A stretch of DNA of 64,000 nt from contig CAWIDE010000001.1 in NCBI GenBank assembly GCA_963834715.1, positions 251,566 to 315,565 of the forward strand. The letters are read 5' to 3'. The stretch comes from CAVSUZ01 sp963834715. GTDB lineage: Bacteria > Pseudomonadota > Alphaproteobacteria > Acetobacterales > Acetobacteraceae. Made by a program: the position numbers and the translations under genes. This document shows positions 56,513 to 64,000 of the stretch, in pieces; within the stretch, counting starts at the first letter, position 1, and each line of letters begins with the position of its first letter. The notes beneath the pieces were generated by a model. It did no database searches, had not been told where the DNA came from, and saw only the letters and a list, made by a program, of their open reading frames with translations.

Positions 56513-56644
56513 TCATGTGTCTGTTGGGCATGCGAGAGCTGGATGCGCCGTCACCACACTCATGGTTTCCACTGCTCCGATCACGCCAGCCAGTGCCAGC
56601 AGAACCACACCCGGCGCGAGCAGGGCGAACAGTATCTTGCGCAT
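56513..56644 (-). CDS. 43-residue exported or membrane peptide
   Basis: ATG at 56644 follows GGGAGGGACACC, a strong ribosome-binding site. The product is MRKILFALLAPGVVLLALAG, then VIGAVETMSVVTAHPALACPTDT. It has a positively charged start, a hydrophobic core and a Cys near the end. It could be a small secreted or membrane peptide. I know of no matching family. It may also be an IS-associated leader. Confidence 0.45.
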   Translation of the reverse strand: MRKILFALLAPGVVLLALAGVIGAVETMSVVTAHPALACPTDT

Positions 56645-56675
56645 GGTGTCCCTCCCGGATCAGCAACTGCAAACG

Positions 56676-56776
56676 CATGCGTTCGCCGGACAGTTCCGCC
56701 GCAATACGCCTCGTCCCCCACCCCAATTGCTTCAGCTTGATCATCGCCGCCACGTCGTCCGGCGCCTTTTTTACCC
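56676..56776 (-). pseudogene. HTH fragment, transposase- or regulator-like
   Basis: The frame reads KKAPDDVAAMIKLKQLGWGTR, RIAAELSGERM. The GWGTRRIAAEL segment is a helix-turn-helix of the type at the start of IS21 IstA or similar transposases. Nothing else of the gene remains. Confidence 0.4.
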
Positions 56777-57026
56777 AAGACAGTCAATATTACCGCATGA
56801 CTCCGACATGCACAGACGGCTGGGATTGGACCATATCAATAGACCGGCTAACTGGACTGTTATCCCAGACCTTCCCAAAGTACCCCGCTAACTCTGCTGA
56901 ATGTGAAAAGATAGACACGCGTCCTAAATTTTAGCGCTAATGTCGGTGTTTGCGCAGGCACAACGTGTCCGTCCGACGCTCGGCAGAGTGCTTCCGCAAG
57001 CGGAACGCCCGGCATAACGAACGCCA

Positions 57027-57130
57027 CCTATTCACAAAGCCCGTTTCGCAAGCGCTCCGCAACGCCTAGCGCTGCCTTGGGTCAGAAACGCAACGAACTC
57101 TTCTCACAAAGGATTTGCTTTGTGAATAGG
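57027..57130. repeat. 104-base segment bounded by 14-base perfect inverted repeats
   Basis: CCTATTCACAAAGC at 57027-57040 is the exact complement of 57117-57130. The inner parts (CTCACAAAGGATT) hold a further partial match. The resolvase start lies 20 bases beyond. It could be the resolution site or terminus of a resolvase-carrying transposon, or a small MITE. The end sequence matches 13 of 14 bases at the left edge of IS1380 copy B (53325-53338). Confidence 0.6.
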
Positions 57131-57150
57131 GTATCGGCCATAATGGCGCT

Positions 57151-57408
57151 ATGAAGACGAAGCGGGCCGCCACCTATCTGCGGGTTTCAACCGACGAGCA
57201 GACGGTCGAGAATCAGCGCCGTGTTCTGGAGGAGGTGGCAAGCCGCCGCGGCTGGGATATCGTGAAGGAATTCGGCGATAACGGCATTTCAGGCGCCCAG
57301 GGCCGGCACGAGCGTCCCGGATTTGATTCTATGCTCAAGGCTGCCGCCCGGCACTCCTTCGATGTGCTGATGGTGTGGTCCCCAGCTAACCCACCAACAG
57401 GGCGGTAG
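57151..57408 (+). pseudogene. Serine resolvase, N-terminal fragment
   Basis: The sequence MKTKRAATYLRVSTDEQTVEN, QRRVLEEVASRRGWDIVKEF, GDNGISGAQGRHERPGFDSML and FDVLMVWS is the resolvase catalytic domain, with Ser in YLRVSTDEQ. At VWS, where DRLGRS should follow, the sequence changes to unrelated DNA (PANPPTGR) and stops. The DNA-binding part is missing. Confidence 0.85.
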
Positions 57409-57441
57409 GTCGGCGGTGCGGTTGTCCGGTAGTCGCTGATG

Positions 57442-57663
57442 CTACGCGGACGTCCCGTCCGCCTGCGGGCCAGCGATCAGGCGGCTGCCACCGCTGGCCG
57501 GCTGGCCCAGAACCGGCTGCGGCGTGTTAGCGGCAACCGCTTTAGCCCCACGATGTGATAGCTCGATGCGGTAAAGCCTGTGGTCGCTTCCGATTGTCCA
57601 GAACACTTGGCTGCCCCCATCCTGAAACCTTGGTTGGCTTGTGTGATCAACCTCAACACTCAT
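57442..57663 (-). CDS. Small hypothetical protein
   Basis: ATG at 57663 follows AGGAGATT at 8 bases. The 73-residue product starts MSVEVDHTSQPRFQDGGSQVF and continues WTIGSDHRLYRIELSHRGAKA, then a Pro/Ala/Gly-rich end. Amino-acid use is plausible for a real gene. No family is recognised. Confidence 0.5.
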   Translation of the reverse strand: MSVEVDHTSQPRFQDGGSQVFWTIGSDHRLYRIELSHRGAKAVAANTPQPVLGQPASGGSRLIAGPQADGTSA

Positions 57664-58095
57664 CTCTAGAATCTCCTATCAGCGGCGGATCGGAACCTCG
57701 ACCGACAATTAGCTCCTTGAGGACGTGGCGACCTACGAAGCTTTTCATGTCGCCATGCCGGCTAGTACCCCTGCACAGGAGTTTTGACCGGTTGACGGCG
57801 TTCCGGAATGAGTCTGCAGTGCCGTCCGGCGCCGATTTCAAAGAGTCGAAATCGCTGTGCAGAGATACTAGTTTTCGGGCAGGACGGCGATGGACGGGAT
57901 CGGAACAGAGGGCCGAGAGACTTCCCTGGAGAGTTAATGTGCGGTGGTGAAAACGCTGCGCCTGGGTCCGCTAGTGGGCGAGAAAATTTTCTGATTGGTT
58001 GCGGACGGAATGACTCCGGGTAGGTTAGCGGTATCTCTATGGGGCGGATGGAGGGCGTGCCGGTAAAACCCACCGCATGGCCGTCCGCGAAGCGT
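57664..58095. other. Unassigned stretch before hairpin H5
   Basis: I see no supported gene. The sequence just before 58096 resembles the sequence before hairpin H3. Confidence 0.4.
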
Positions 58096-58172
58096 TGCCA
58101 CTGCAGACACAGGTGACACTTTACTACGGGAACGATCCGGACGCCGCAGTGTCACCAGAGTCAGCAGTGTCA
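58096..58172 (+). repeat. Iteron-like hairpin unit H5
   Basis: The arms are 58096-58120 and 58148-58172, with a 27-base loop containing GGGAACGATCCGG. It lies 37 kb from H4, with the same arm and loop sizes. The flank GGGTCTTGGC after the right arm also matches the flank of H3. Confidence 0.85.
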
Positions 58173-58289
58173 CGGGTCTTGGCCCGTCCGATGGCCAGAA
58201 TCAGATCCTGCACGGGGTCCAGCTTTGCCGGTGTCCCGTCCTCATCCATATCTGGCGGGGACCGTGAGCGAGCCTCGCTCCCCTAATCT

Positions 58290-58530
58290 TCGGGTGTGCA
58301 GGCAGTACGCTGCGGGTGGATGCGCGAAGCGCCGCTGAGCAGCGTCCCTGGCTCGATGGGGTCCGGTAGTCAAGGCCCTTGCGAATGCGGTATAAAACGG
58401 CGCAATCAGTGGCATCTGCTTCTGTCTCGCGTTGGCGGGCGTGCCAGAAAACGGGCAAGACTCGTTGCGGCACGCAGTTCCCACGGCTTCCGAAATCGGC
58501 TGGAGCCAAGGACGATTGGCGGCCACGCCG
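58290..58530 (-). pseudogene. Cyclase-type TPR fragment
   Basis: The readable pieces are FRKPWELRAATSLARFLARP, then, in other frames, RKGLDYRTPSSQG and ALRASTRS. They correspond to LWELRAATSLARLW, GFDLPDLIDARALLSGASRI in the fragment at 25823-26700. It is the last 70 or so residues of the same protein type, with several shifts. Confidence 0.6.
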
Positions 58531-58744
58531 ATGTTCCGCCCATCTGCCGATTGTGCCTTCCCTCAAAAGCTGTAACGATTGCATCGGACATGGGAGGGTA
58601 TTGAGATGAACACAGAGGGCTTCGTTGTGCCAGGCGCCACGGCTGGGAGATCGTCGGTCCTCCGCCTTTCTAAAAGTCTTCGGTTGAGCCGCGACCAAAA
58701 CCAGGCGTCAACGTATCACCCATCTTTTCTAAGGAGCTACTACC

Positions 58745-59086
58745 ATGTCCGCACAGCCCACGACGACATCAACGCCGACCACGAGAATTCTCGCAATCGG
58801 AACCATTAATCCCGGCGTCGATCAAGCCAAAGTGCTTGAGATTCTGCCAAACGAAGTTCGGGAGACAGTCAATCTCTACCTGGACGGCAAGATCGACCAG
58901 GGGTATTCGTTGCAGGATCGCCGGGGCGTGGTGTTCATTCTGAATGTCACCGACCCCACGGTTGCACACGAGATGCTTGAAAAGCTGCCGCTAGGTCAGG
59001 CCCATCTCATGAGCTTCGAGCTGATCTCGCTTGGCCCGCTTAACCCGCTTCGGCGGTTGCCGGGAATGACACCGAAACCTCAGTAG
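58745..59086 (+). CDS. Muconolactone-isomerase-like small protein
   Basis: ATG at 58745 follows AAGGAGC. The 113-residue product has RILAIGTINPGVDQAKVLEIL, PNEVRETVNLYLDGKIDQGYS and GVVFILNVTDPTVAHEMLEKL, ending PLGQAHLMSFELISLGPLNPL. The layout is a dimeric alpha+beta barrel of the muconolactone isomerase/YciI type. The catalytic role is uncertain, and such proteins are often annotated only by fold. It is intact and has its own ribosome-binding site. Confidence 0.7.
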   Translation: MSAQPTTTSTPTTRILAIGTINPGVDQAKVLEILPNEVRETVNLYLDGKIDQGYSLQDRRGVVFILNVTDPTVAHEMLEKLPLGQAHLMSFELISLGPLNPLRRLPGMTPKPQ

Positions 59087-59404
59087 TCACGATAGGGCTT
59101 AACCACCGCTGGGCTACTAGACAAGACCGTCAGCCGAAAGCCGCATTAACGCCCGAAGAGGAGGCAGCGGCGGACAGAGAGATTCAACGGCTCATCGAAG
59201 AGGAACTGTTAAGTCGGCTCGTGCTGCAAATTTCTTGCAGACTATGGAAACACGTCTGCCGAGGTAGGGACCGCTCGCGGCCGGTCTGGAAGCGTTTACC
59301 CACCGCTTTCGAAGTGAACAGGCAAGTCTCATCGTGACTTGCCCTACAGCTTCGCACTCCAAGGGCAGCTAACTGGCATGGCCAAAATGCCGGTAGGCGG
59401 ATTC
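59087..59404. other. Unassigned stretch
   Basis: A plus-strand frame around 59130-59215 (KAALTPEEEAAADREIQRLIE) looks protein-like but has no start, no stop context and no family. It may be a broken small gene. Confidence 0.35.
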
Positions 59405-60500
59405 TCACACCCGCACCGCGATCATCAACTCGGTAAAGGCGACAATGTTGAGCACCCGCTTGAGATTGTAGGCGAGCGCCGTCAAGCTGAACTCGCCGCG
59501 AACCTTTTCCAGCCCACGCATCAGGAACGCGCCCTGGTTCATCCATTGTTTGATCGTACCGAATGGGTGTTCCACTGTCTCGCGGCTCTGCTGGAGAATT
59601 CTCCAGTCGTTTCGCCAGTCGGGCCTGCATCCGGTCGAGTACCGCCTCATTCTCCATGCGGGAGACGGAACGAAAGCTATTGTTCGTGCATCGCGAACGG
59701 ATCGGGCAATCTCGACACGCCTGCTTGTTGGCGTAGTTGATTTTCTTGAGCCCGCGCAGGACCGATGACGAATAGGGCTGCAGGCGCTGGCCCCCCGGGC
59801 AGAGAACATTATCGCCTTCCCGCGTCGTATTCGAACTCGTCCTTGCGGAACAGGCCCGCGCTGACCGATGGGCCACGTTGGGGGCGCGGCACATACGGTT
59901 CCATCCCGGCCTTCTCGCAGGCCTCGATGTCCTCGATCTTGAAATAGCCACGGTCAGCTACGATCGCGATGCGCTCCGCGCCGAGAACTTCCCTTGCCGG
60001 CTCCGCCGTCTCGGTCATCAGACCCATATCAACGACCTGATTCGTGACCTGTTGCTCAACGATCAGCTTGTGCTTGGTGTCCACCGCGACCTGAACGTTG
60101 TAGCCGACCGCAACGTGGGTGTGCGCTGCCATAGCCCGGCTATCTGGGTCGGTGAGCGAGATCTGATCCTCGCCGGTGCGGTCGAGTTCCGCCAGCATCG
60201 CCTGACATCGCGTGCGGCGCTCGCGGATGGCGGCGATCTTCTCGGCCAAATTCTTGACCCGCGAGCCACCGGCTCCTTGCTCGGTGACATCGCTTGTATC
60301 GAGGCGCTTCAGGTAGTCGTCCAGCTTGGCATCGGCCAGCTTGATGAACTCGGTCAACGACGCGCACGTGAAATTGCGATCCTTGTTGTTAACCGCCTTG
60401 ATCCGCGTCCCATCCGCCTTCTGCGCGATGGCGACGGCAGCGAGCGCCGGCTTTCCGAACTTCGCCGCTTGAGTGACGAGATGCGTCCCGCGCCTTTGTC
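59405..60500 (-). pseudogene. IS1182-family transposase, broken
   Basis: From the 60500 side the minus strand reads GTHLVTQAAKFGKPALAAVAI, AVNNKDRNFTCASLTEFIKLA, DPDSRAMAAHTHVAVGYNVQV, VADRGYFKIEDIEACEKAGME and PYVPRPQRG. After a shift near 59812 it reads DNVLCPGGQRLQPYSS, KKINYANKQACRDCPIRSRC. After a shift near 59620 it reads ETVEHPFGTIKQWMNQGAFLM, RGLEKVRGEFSLTALAYNLKR. These are the DDE and Cys-rich C-terminal regions of IS1182. The first 150 or so residues are missing. Confidence 0.85.
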
Positions 60501-60541
60501 GCGATGGCTGAGGGTAGGTGGCGCGCTGGCGCGCGCGATAA

Positions 60542-60991
60542 TCAGGCGCGCGAGGTCACGACTGCCGCCATCAACATGGCAAGGTAGAGCAGGATGAAGC
60601 AGACGGGGATCGCTGTCTCGACGGACGAGAGCGAGCGCCGGTGGCCGAGCCTGTAGACTTCCCGCTCACGTTTTGAAGGGCTGAGGGTAGGTCTGCCTCG
60701 ATCTCTTGCAGGACAGCGAACTTTGCGCGGTTCAGTTTCGATATGATGCGAGCAGCGCGGTCCATGCGACGCAAACGAGCGCGCCCGCAGCGGGAATCGC
60801 CCGGAGCCAGATGGTTTTCTGGCCGGTGGGCACAGCGACCTTGTCGCTTTGCAAATAGCCATAGAGCGCGACGATCGCGCTGTTGACGCTCAGCATCCAC
60901 GCATTGCCTGCGCGCGCCGACCACTGACTTTCTCGGCGGTAGCGAGATAAAGTTCGAACACTGCGAGCTTGGGGTCTTTTGTCTCAGCCAC
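60542..60991 (-). pseudogene. RipA-like small membrane protein, frameshifted
   Basis: GTG at 60991 follows GGAGGGATC. In three frames the 450-base gene reads AETKDPKLAVFELYLATAEKV, NAWMLSVNSAIVALYGYLQSD, KTIWLRAIPAAGALVCVAWTA, YRKLNRAKFAVLQEIEADLP and RLGHRRSLSSVETAIPVCFIL, ending VVTSRA. The layout (short N-terminus, two-helix membrane hairpin, YRxLNxxKFxVIxEIE linker, last membrane helix) fits the RipA family of octameric membrane proteins as I remember it. It follows the NB-ARC/WD40 gene directly and may be its membrane partner. Confidence 0.6.
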
Positions 60992-61009
60992 GCGCTGATC
61001 CCTCCGCGG

Positions 61010-62110
61010 TCAGGAATGCGTAGAATCAAACACGTGAATGCGCCGAGTCCGTCGCCCAGTGCGATGGCACCGCTGGATACCGCTAGGGCCGCCACTCCTG
61101 CGTCCAAGGTGATCCGCGCGATCTCGCCCCCCGTCACCGCGTCCCAGAGCCGCGCCGTGCCGTCGCGCGACGCGGTGGCGATGCGGCTGCCGTCGGGCCT
61201 CGCGCGACCAGCCCTCCAGCAAAAACGCGATCGCCAGCATCCGGCGCGCGGCGTTTGCGTCATCTGTCTGCCTCGCCGCCTCGTGCAAATCGGACTCCGT
61301 CAACTCCAGCCATGTGATCGCCACGGTCATCATCATCCCCTTCCGCTGCCGGTGACGACAAATCACACGGCTCCGCGTCGGGCCAATTCACATTCGAGTC
61401 AACGGTCCGGGCGGCTGGTATTAGAGGCTTGCCTCGATGCAGATACAGAATCGCCCGGTTGCGCTCTTTCTCGTCCTTTGCATCGAATCCAGCGAGCCCA
61501 CGCTTTTTGAGTCGCTCTTCGAAGCGATCGATGGCCGCAGTTAGCTTTTCGCCTAGTTTAATACGCTTACGGATCCAGCCATTGGAGATGGCGAGCATCT
61601 GCGCCCAGTTGCCCAGCCGGTCCGCGAGCGTGGCTAACCGAGTGCGTGCGGCCGGTTCCGCTTCCGGTAGATTGGCGGACATCAGGCTCAGCGCCTCCGC
61701 CGGCCGCATCTCGTCGATCGCGATCGGGATGTGTGAAGCCGGTAGCACTTGCGGCCGCCTTGTTGTCACCAGTTGGACGCAATTGGGACCGCCGCGCAGG
61801 AAGGGTTGGAGCTGGGCCGCGAACCACACGTCGTCAATTGCGAGCAGGATGCGCAAGTCATCGATTAGCTCGCCCAGATGCTGCGAGGCGGTGACGAGAT
61901 CCTGGAATCCAGGGCGTTTGCCGTCCGGGTCTAGCTTCTTGATCAAGTCGATCACCGAACTGGTGACGTCTCTTCGCTCCTTGCCGATCTGGACCCAGTG
62001 GATACCGTCAGTAAACTCGGATCTCACGTCGTCGTCGTGACACAGGCGCGCCGCCTTTCGCTGACAGGACTGCTTCCTTGAGCGCGGCATATTCGACCGG
62101 GCGCGGGATG
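61010..62110 (-). pseudogene. NB-ARC / WD40 STAND ATPase, truncated and missing its P-loop
   Basis: The start of the readable part is RPVEYAALKEAVLSAKGGAPV. It then jumps to ARLCHDDDVRSEFTDGIHWVQ, where NB-ARC proteins have GxGGxGKTTLA between the two. DDLRILLAIDDVWFAAQLQPF is Walker B, LVTTRRPQVLP is the RNBS-B/sensor, and RLGNWAQMLAISNGWIR is the GLPL-like part. Several hundred bases later RIATASRDGTARLWDAVTGGE and GVAALAVSSGAIALGDGLG are WD40 blades, ending GRIHVFDSTHS. Most blades and the N-terminal effector domain are lost. STAND proteins of this layout are common in phage defence and cell-death modules. Confidence 0.7.
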
Positions 62111-62356
62111 CGATTTTCGCCTCAGCCCCGTGCGAGACAAAGGATCGTCACGTTGCAGCGGAGTAACGCTGCGAAGCCATCCGGAGCACGCCCACCACAG
62201 GACGCCGCGGAGAGGGTATTGACTACGAAGGATCCACCTGCCCCCACTGCCCGTTCGGCCGCGCGGGACCGCTGGACCGACAACCGCCTGCAGTAGGCAC
62301 ATCCGAAAAGGTCCCGGCCACCGGCTCGGAAAGGAGCTTCGCGAAGCGAGACCATA

Positions 62357-62596
62357 ATGCCATACGCCATAATTCGAGGAAGGAACGGGCGACGTCACGA
62401 GGTTGACTTTGGCGATGCGCCGGTTCGCATCCGGATTTTTTCTAGCGAGGAGACCGTCGAGATTTTTATCGAGGCCGATTTCGAGGCGCTCCCGGAAGAG
62501 CGTCGGCGGTTCGCCATTCTGAACGTCCCGCGCCATCAGTTCAGCGAAGCTACCGGCGCAGCAGCGCGCGCCGCTAAAGCCCAAACGCAGGACTGA
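62357..62596 (+). CDS. Small hypothetical protein
   Basis: The 79-residue frame starts MPYAIIRGRNGRRHEVDFGDA and continues PVRIRIFSSEETVEIFIEADF, LPEERRRFAILNVPRHQFSEA. It has good amphipathic strand and helix patterns and normal codon use. It is preferred over the overlapping minus-strand frame. No family is recognised. Confidence 0.55.
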   Translation: MPYAIIRGRNGRRHEVDFGDAPVRIRIFSSEETVEIFIEADFEALPEERRRFAILNVPRHQFSEATGAAARAAKAQTQD

Positions 62597-62639
62597 GAGT
62601 TTCGTGTCTTCTCAGCGGTTGCAGATCCCGGAGACATTG

Positions 62640-63330
62640 GGGAAATCGTTGGCTCTGCGGGGAGGGGAATTAGGCCGCCGCCGGCATCCATGCGGAAATA
62701 GGGGAGCGATAAGGGGACAATCGCCAACCGGCCGCCAAACCCGCGGAGATGCACGAGTAGTGGCGGATAGGCCGCCACCTTCGCCCGAAATAAGGCCGCT
62801 ACTGCCGCGGGTTCGGTTTACCGATGAAGCTGGAAGGCGGCAATCTGAAGAAGAAGCATTCGCCGTGCCGTAGGCGGCAATTGCGGCCTGGCTGGTGGAC
62901 CGTTCGGTAACCGATAGTAACGCGCCCCTATAAAATGGAGCTGAAAGGACCTCCTTGCCGGTACGGCGAGCGTGGTTTTCCACAGATCCAGTGGATAACT
63001 CTGTGGGCATTCAGTGTGACAAACGCATTACGGCGGCCTTGCAGCCTGCGTTGCACAACATTGCTCAGAAAGTGGGCATATCGCTAAACTATTGTTTTCA
63101 TTGAAGGAGCGCGGAATCCACCGCGATCCATCGGCAGGTCCTTTCAATCCGTGCTGGTGGCTCCTCCGGTCACATTCCGCTCGGCACGAATGTGGATAAA
63201 TCCGCTGGTGGTTTGTAAAACAAGCCCCCAAGGCAAGCTCGCACGTCGGCCCCATCCCGGGGGATGCAGCGGACCCAGGTGGGCATCTTTCTTACGTTCG
63301 TAACCACATCGGCGAGCTGCATATGGGCGC
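62640..63330. promoter_or_regulatory. Noncoding segment with DnaA-box-like sites, possible origin
   Basis: TGTGGATAA at 63191-63199 is a perfect DnaA box. AGTGGATAA at 62990-62998 and TTTTCCACA at 62976-62984 differ from the consensus by one base each. GGCCGCC-type 7-mers recur between 62670 and 62870 (62672, 62730 and 62770 areas and others). No gene is supported in the segment. It could be a plasmid or chromosomal replication origin, but there is no adjacent initiator gene in the window. Confidence 0.4.
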
Positions 63331-63405
63331 CCGTTAAGCGCCATCAACGTCGGACCTGGTACCGCCTACCGCGCGAGGACAATACTCCAGCACCGCGACG
63401 ACAAC

Positions 63406-63615
63406 CTACGACGCCTCCCGACGGGCCAGCCACTCAGCCCGCTGCCTCAGCGCCTCGTCAAGATCGCCGTTCAAGAATTTGGTGACCGCCAGAGCGAGCT
63501 GATGATCTGCCGGGTAAAACACCGCTAGGTCGGTCACCCCGATACGGCCTTCCTCGACCACTACTGCGCCGTTCCGGCGCCGTTCGAGGTAATAGCGTTT
63601 TGGGGCATCGGGCAT
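63406..63615 (-). CDS. Small hypothetical protein
   Basis: ATG at 63615 is preceded by GGAGG and GGAGTG. The 69-residue product starts MPDAPKRYYLERRRNGAVVVE and continues EGRIGVTDLAVFYPADHQLAL, AVTKFLNGDLDEALRQRAEWL. It has a small beta-alpha layout. It follows the next gene upstream by 33 bases on the same strand, so the two may form an operon. No family is recognised. Confidence 0.55.
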   Translation of the reverse strand: MPDAPKRYYLERRRNGAVVVEEGRIGVTDLAVFYPADHQLALAVTKFLNGDLDEALRQRAEWLARREAS

Positions 63616-63648
63616 AGGTCACTCCGCCCTCCGGGATTACCACCCCGA

Positions 63649-63854
63649 TCAGAGGTTCAGGTGATTTAGGAAGGCCTCCACTGCCTCACATGCCTTCTGT
63701 GCCTCTGCGGCAGTGGCCCGCTATTCCCCGGAGGTGCATTCATCGCCTCGATGCTGGCCTCTGGCATGATGATAACTGCACCCGTGGTCCCCGGTGAGGG
63801 CACCAGACGATATACTGTTCCTGCTGCACCTTTCAGCACCGGATCCGAGAACAT
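63649..63854 (-). CDS. Small hypothetical protein, probably frameshifted
   Basis: ATG at 63854 directly follows the TGA of the upstream gene (TGAATG). The start MFSDPVLKGAAGTVYRLVPSP and GAVIIMPEASIEAMNAPPG looks coding. After about 63715 a neighbouring frame, RATAAEAQKACEAVEAFLNHL, ending at 63649, is more protein-like than the starting frame. One shift would join them into a protein of about 68 residues. The function is unknown. Confidence 0.45.
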
Positions 63855-64000
63855 TCACTGACTTGGACCGGGCCGGCGCTTCGTGACCACCAGTTTGATA
63901 AGATGGCCAAGGGAACGTGCTCCGATCTTCGCAAAGTGCGCGCCCGGTGATGTTCAACCGTGCGTGCACTTTAGTGCCAAGCCTTGCCGCGATCTCGGTG
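63855..64000 (-). CDS. C-terminal end of an unknown protein at the window edge
   Basis: The minus strand reads AHFAKIGARSLGHLIKLVVTK, RRPGPSQ with TGA at 63855-63857. Upstream, a neighbouring frame, EIAARLGTKVHARLNITG, looks like its continuation, so a one-base shift may lie near 63940. The gene runs out of the window. It is coupled to the next gene by TGAATG. Confidence 0.45.

Larger units (their letters stand above)
56292..57150. other. Mostly noncoding stretch
   Basis: Only the small exported peptide gene, an HTH relic and the 14-base inverted repeat, each listed separately, can be supported. The other frames are composition artefacts. Confidence 0.45.

Noticed and set aside
62024..62584. 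Minus-strand gene of 186 codons overlapping 62357-62596
   Set aside because: Its residues are Arg/Ser/Pro-rich without domain signature, while the plus-strand 79-codon frame has a protein-like pattern.

Overview
This is a GC-rich window dominated by insertion sequences and broken genes. The transposase families (IS701, IS256, IS1634, IS5, IS110, IS630, IS1380, IS1182 and an ISAs1 remnant), the class III cyclases with zinc-ribbon or hydrolase parts, and the TerY-type genes suggest an alphaproteobacterium, possibly an Acetobacteraceae-like or sphingomonad-like lineage. The species cannot be fixed from the sequence alone. The region is accessory: a plasmid, genomic island or decaying integrated element. 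Many reading frames carry one-base shifts or a single stop. Some of this is real decay, because one IS1634 copy is degraded while three are intact. Draft-sequence error cannot be excluded for the rest.

1-10.1 kb holds a TerY-type triad of von Willebrand A protein, PP2C phosphatase and Ser/Thr kinase. The phosphatase is split by an IS701 element. The kinase is split by a 5.8 kb nested insertion: an IS256-type element, a transposase remnant and a group II intron, with a serine-recombinase element inside the intron's reverse transcriptase gene. 10.1-12.9 kb is an IS1634 copy inside an IS5 remnant. 12.9-20.8 kb is a replication module of an integrative element or satellite: a small protein, an AlpA-like HTH protein, a DUF3987 primase/helicase-like protein, then an array of large hairpins built from 9-base repeats, a Cys-rich peptide and a DUF5681 gene pair. 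A second IS1634 copy has split the last of these genes. 21-24 kb has a HlyD-like soluble protein and IS1634 copy 3.

24-30.6 kb is a graveyard: a WD40 fragment, a VOC-family gene, a cyclase TPR fragment, two IS110 elements, a dead tyrosine integrase and a tRNA-fMet-like 3' fragment that may be an attachment site. 30.7-37.6 kb is the best preserved host-type block, a minus-strand operon of membrane-fusion protein, RND pump, GntP-family permease and patatin-like lipase. 38.4-45.5 kb has IS1634 copy 4, a SulP anion transporter, a SnoaL-like protein, a patatin fragment, a glycine-zipper protein, IS630 and a membrane-protein tail. 45.7-49 kb encodes a zinc-ribbon/adenylate cyclase/AAA/TPR protein. 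49-57.4 kb has two IS1380 copies around an SbmA-like transporter and a terminase remnant, then an alpha/beta-hydrolase-cyclase fusion and a resolvase remnant. 57.4-64 kb has small genes, a fifth hairpin unit, an IS1182 remnant, a broken NB-ARC/WD40 STAND gene with a RipA-like membrane partner, and a segment with DnaA-box-like sites.

The most unusual points are: (i) the five-member 77-80 nt hairpin family made of 9-mers beside the primase gene; (ii) a three-gene serine-recombinase element with long terminal inverted repeats inserted in the conserved GTPQG motif of a group II intron; (iii) IS1634 insertions at YCTARN sites, two of them exactly on stop codons; and (iv) recurring single in-frame TAG codons.
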